A DNA stretch of 64,000 bases, from NCBI GenBank assembly GCA_964620125.1, contig CAZUGQ010000009.1, positions 1 to 64,000 of the forward strand, written 5' to 3'. This document shows, one piece after another, positions 62,102-64,000 of the stretch (positions are counted from its first letter, which is position 1; the number at the start of each line of letters is the position of its first letter). The position numbers and the translations under genes were made by a program. This stretch comes from OLB6 sp964620125 (lineage in GTDB: Bacteria > Bacteroidota > Ignavibacteria > Kapaibacteriales > Kapaibacteriaceae). The notes below the pieces were generated by a model that was given only the letters and a program-made list of their open reading frames with translations, made no database searches and was not told the origin of the DNA.

Positions 62102-63646
62102 ATGAAAGAGTTCGTCAACGAAACGTACTTGGACTTTACCAAACCTTCCATTGCACGTAAGCAGCGTGAGGCTATCGAGGCCGTTCGAAAGAAGTTCGGC
62201 AAGGAATACCCCAACATCATTGGTGGTAAGAAGGTGCGGTCCGAGGCCAAGACCACAAGTCGAAACCCAGCCCGACCTGAAGAGGTGGTTGGCGTATTTC
62301 AGAAAAGCGGTCAGGCCGATGCTGAAAAGGCCATGAAGGCCGCCGCCAAGGCCTTTGAATCCTGGAAACATGTTCCCGCTAAGGAACGCGCAGGGTACCT
62401 GTTCAAGGCTGCCAACGTGGTTCGCAAGCGGCGCCTGGAAATCAATGCATGGATGATTTCGGAAGTTGGCAAGAACTATCTTGAGGCCGATGCCGATACG
62501 TGCGAAGCAATAGACTTCCTGGAGTTCTATGGACGAGAGATGCTTCGTTATGCATCGAAGCAGCCTATCGTTCAGCAGCCAGGTGAACACAATGAGTTGT
62601 TCTACATCCCCTTGGGCGTAGGTATTGTGATCCCGCCTTGGAATTTTCCGTTTGCCATCCTTGTAGGAACCGCCTCTGCAGCCATCGTAACTGGTAACAC
62701 GATTGTGTTGAAACCCAGTAGCGACTCTCCGATGATGGGCTGGCTCTTTGCCGACATCATGCGGGAAGTTGGTTTGCCTGATGGCGTTCTGAATTTCCTG
62801 GTCGCAAGTGGAGCGGAGGCTGGCGATTACCTTGTAGCACATCCTAAAACTCGGTTCATCAGCTTTACAGGATCCATGGAGGTAGGGCTCCATATCAACC
62901 AGCTAGCAAACACACCACAGCCAGGGCAGATCTGGATAAAACGCGTGGTTGCAGAAATGGGCGGCAAGGATGCCATTGTTGTTGCCGATGATGCAGACGT
63001 CGATGCCGCTGTTGCCGGTGTTACTGCCGCTGCTTTCGGTTTCCAGGGTCAGAAGTGCTCAGCATGCTCCCGAGCGATTGTAGATGCTTCCGTGTATGAT
63101 GAATTCGTAGCCAAGCTTACGGTTGCCGTGAATGCGTTGCAGATCGGAGACCCGATGGACAATGCGCAAGTAGGTCCCGTGGTAAGCAAGAAACAATTCG
63201 ACACGGTGCTCAAATACATCGAGATTGGAAAAACAGAGGGTAAGCTTGTTGCAGGTGGCGAAGCACTCACGGATGTTGCGGGATACTACATCAAGCCAAC
63301 CGTGTTTGTAAACGTTAAGCCGAACGCACGACTGATGCAGGAGGAGATTTTTGGTCCGGTTCTGGCGGTATGTAAGGCCAAGAATTACGACGATGCTCTC
63401 GACATTGCAAACAACACCATCTACGGTCTAACTGGTGCCGTGTACAGCAAGGACAAGAAGAAACTCGAACGTGCTCGCACTGAGTTCCACTGCGGAAATC
63501 TCTATTTGAATCGCAAGTGTACTGGTGCCATGGTTGGGGGACATCCATTCGGCGGATTCAACATGAGTGGAACCGACAGTAAGGCCGGAGGCCGCGATTA
63601 CCTGTTGCTCTTCATGCAGGCCAAGAGCGTTGCAACGAAAAAATAG
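62102..63646 (+). CDS. L-glutamate gamma-semialdehyde (P5C) dehydrogenase
   Basis: A 514-residue NAD-dependent aldehyde dehydrogenase of the RocA/PruA type. It oxidises pyrroline-5-carboxylate to glutamate, the second step of proline breakdown. VIPPWNFPFAILVGT and KPSSDSPMMGW bind cofactor, EMGGKDAIVV holds the general-base Glu, and FGFQGQKCSACSRAIV the catalytic Cys with the GQKCSA signature of this branch. The end, GGHPFGGFNMSGTDSKAGG, is also typical. No proline dehydrogenase gene is adjacent. It is divergent from the DedA gene; a dyad follows 3 bases after the stop. Confidence 0.93.
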   Translation: MKEFVNETYLDFTKPSIARKQREAIEAVRKKFGKEYPNIIGGKKVRSEAKTTSRNPARPEEVVGVFQKSGQADAEKAMKAAAKAFESWKHVPAKERAGYLFKAANVVRKRRLEINAWMISEVGKNYLEADADTCEAIDFLEFYGREMLRYASKQPIVQQPGEHNELFYIPLGVGIVIPPWNFPFAILVGTASAAIVTGNTIVLKPSSDSPMMGWLFADIMREVGLPDGVLNFLVASGAEAGDYLVAHPKTRFISFTGSMEVGLHINQLANTPQPGQIWIKRVVAEMGGKDAIVVADDADVDAAVAGVTAAAFGFQGQKCSACSRAIVDASVYDEFVAKLTVAVNALQIGDPMDNAQVGPVVSKKQFDTVLKYIEIGKTEGKLVAGGEALTDVAGYYIKPTVFVNVKPNARLMQEEIFGPVLAVCKAKNYDDALDIANNTIYGLTGAVYSKDKKKLERARTEFHCGNLYLNRKCTGAMVGGHPFGGFNMSGTDSKAGGRDYLLLFMQAKSVATKK

Positions 63647-63649
63647 ACC

Positions 63650-63664
63650 TGTGCAGGCTGCACA
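63650..63664. promoter_or_regulatory. Perfect 7-bp dyad after the P5C dehydrogenase gene
   Basis: TGTGCAG (63650-63656), one base, CTGCACA (63658-63664). There is no T-tract. It lies 23 bases upstream of a -7 box for the next gene, so an operator is as likely as a transcript-end stem. Confidence 0.4.
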
Positions 63665-63687
63665 CACAAGCGTTGATTCGAGGGCGG

Positions 63688-63695
63688 TAACTTTG
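63688..63695 (+). promoter_or_regulatory. Candidate -7 box TAACTTTG just before the last gene
   Basis: TAACTTTG is identical to the box before nuoD. It ends 3 bases before the ATG at 63699, so the transcript would be leaderless or nearly so. No -33 element at the right distance is clear. Confidence 0.35.
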
Positions 63696-63698
63696 CGT

Positions 63699-64000
63699 AT
63701 GCATCGATCCGCCCTCTCCCTTGTTCTATCCTGTTTCTTTCTTGCCACCTACAGCACGCTCGGTCAGCTACCGCCGCAATACGGAGGCACATGGGTGAAC
63801 ACCGTGTTTATGGAAACCCTGAAGCGAGCGGCATCCGTTGATGTGGCCATGCACCACAAGCCGAGTGGTGCGCCGCTCTGGGTGAGTTTTACACCAACAT
63901 CAAAAACCAGTGCTGGTACACTTGCCTTCGGCTTCGATCCTGCCAACGAGATTTTCGTCCGGCAGGAAACAGTCGGTGCAATGGGTAAACAATGGGTAAT
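63699..64000 (+). CDS. Secreted protein, N-terminal part (gene runs off the right edge)
   Basis: ATG 63699 opens a frame to the window end (100 codons). A signal peptide (MHRSALSLVLSCFFLATYST, cleavage near TLGQ) is followed by LPPQYGGTWVNTVFMETLKR and a beta-rich stretch. The mature part has no recognised motif in the visible portion. The frame starts right behind a TAACTTTG box, so either the mRNA is leaderless or the true start is the next Met (63811), which would lose the signal peptide; the first is preferred. Confidence 0.65.
   Translation, partial: MHRSALSLVLSCFFLATYSTLGQLPPQYGGTWVNTVFMETLKRAASVDVAMHHKPSGAPLWVSFTPTSKTSAGTLAFGFDPANEIFVRQETVGAMGKQWV

Overview
The window is a contiguous piece (about 52-54% GC by eye, two short runs of N) of a chromosome from a member of the Bacteroidota/Chlorobi (FCB) group. 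A Kapabacteria- or Ignavibacteria-like lineage fits best. The reasons are: type IX secretion genes (porU, porV) with several cargos carrying the T9SS C-terminal sorting domain; a complete alternative complex III (actA-F) joined to an A2-type haem-copper oxidase; DUF3127 and DUF2652 family genes; and promoters with a TAnnTTTG -7 box. The taxon is inferred from gene content; no 16S gene is present.

Layout. 1-6,300: a minus-strand block (secreted protein cut by the window edge, Dna2-like helicase-nuclease, recJ), then rsgA (interrupted by an assembly gap) and tRNA-Ser(CGA) and tRNA-Leu(CAG). 6,300-16,500: PPK2 kinase, exported alpha/beta hydrolase, two paralogous T9SS-exported arylsulfotransferase-like proteins, a lone nuoD, a SpoU/TrmH methyltransferase, an SPFH protein and a TPR-LuxR regulator. 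16,500-24,000: a 1548-residue RHS/YD-repeat protein, a small YD-repeat T9SS cargo and a convergent M61 peptidase. 24,000-37,900: alaS, an SSB-like DUF3127 protein, katG (second assembly gap), and an accessory stress/detoxification stretch (DUF486, C1A protease, decayed DUF2652 gene, GNAT, VOC, HdeD, quinone-oxidoreductase-like MDR, small membrane protein, NmrA), then purD and a sugar-nucleotide epimerase. 37,900-53,200: one long respiratory operon: lipoprotein cytochrome c, coxB, coxA, ctaA, ctaB, coxC, coxD, SCO, DUF420, a 75-residue CPAC protein and actABCDEF. 53,200-64,000: a membrane protein, lpd-lipB (lipoate use), tRNA-Gly(GCC), porU-porV, a DedA protein, proline-catabolic aldehyde dehydrogenase and a secreted protein cut by the window edge.

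How the genes work together. The respiratory operon encodes a quinol-to-oxygen branch: ACIII oxidises menaquinol or ubiquinol, a small cytochrome c can pass electrons to CuA of the oxidase, and the same operon carries haem A synthesis (ctaA/ctaB) and copper delivery (SCO, probably DUF420 and the CPAC protein). nuoD and P5C dehydrogenase feed this chain. PorU/PorV process and anchor cargos such as the two arylsulfotransferase-like proteins and the small YD protein.

No CRISPR array, insertion sequence, integrase or prophage was seen. No intergenic stretch exceeds about 300 bases once the DUF2652 remnant is counted. The least expected signals are at the DNA level: an over-represented, strand-biased octamer AGGGGGCT (22 copies, 26 with the relaxed 7-mer), unusually long G/C homopolymers inside conserved genes, two short tandem arrays, and a cluster of perfect palindromes before purD.
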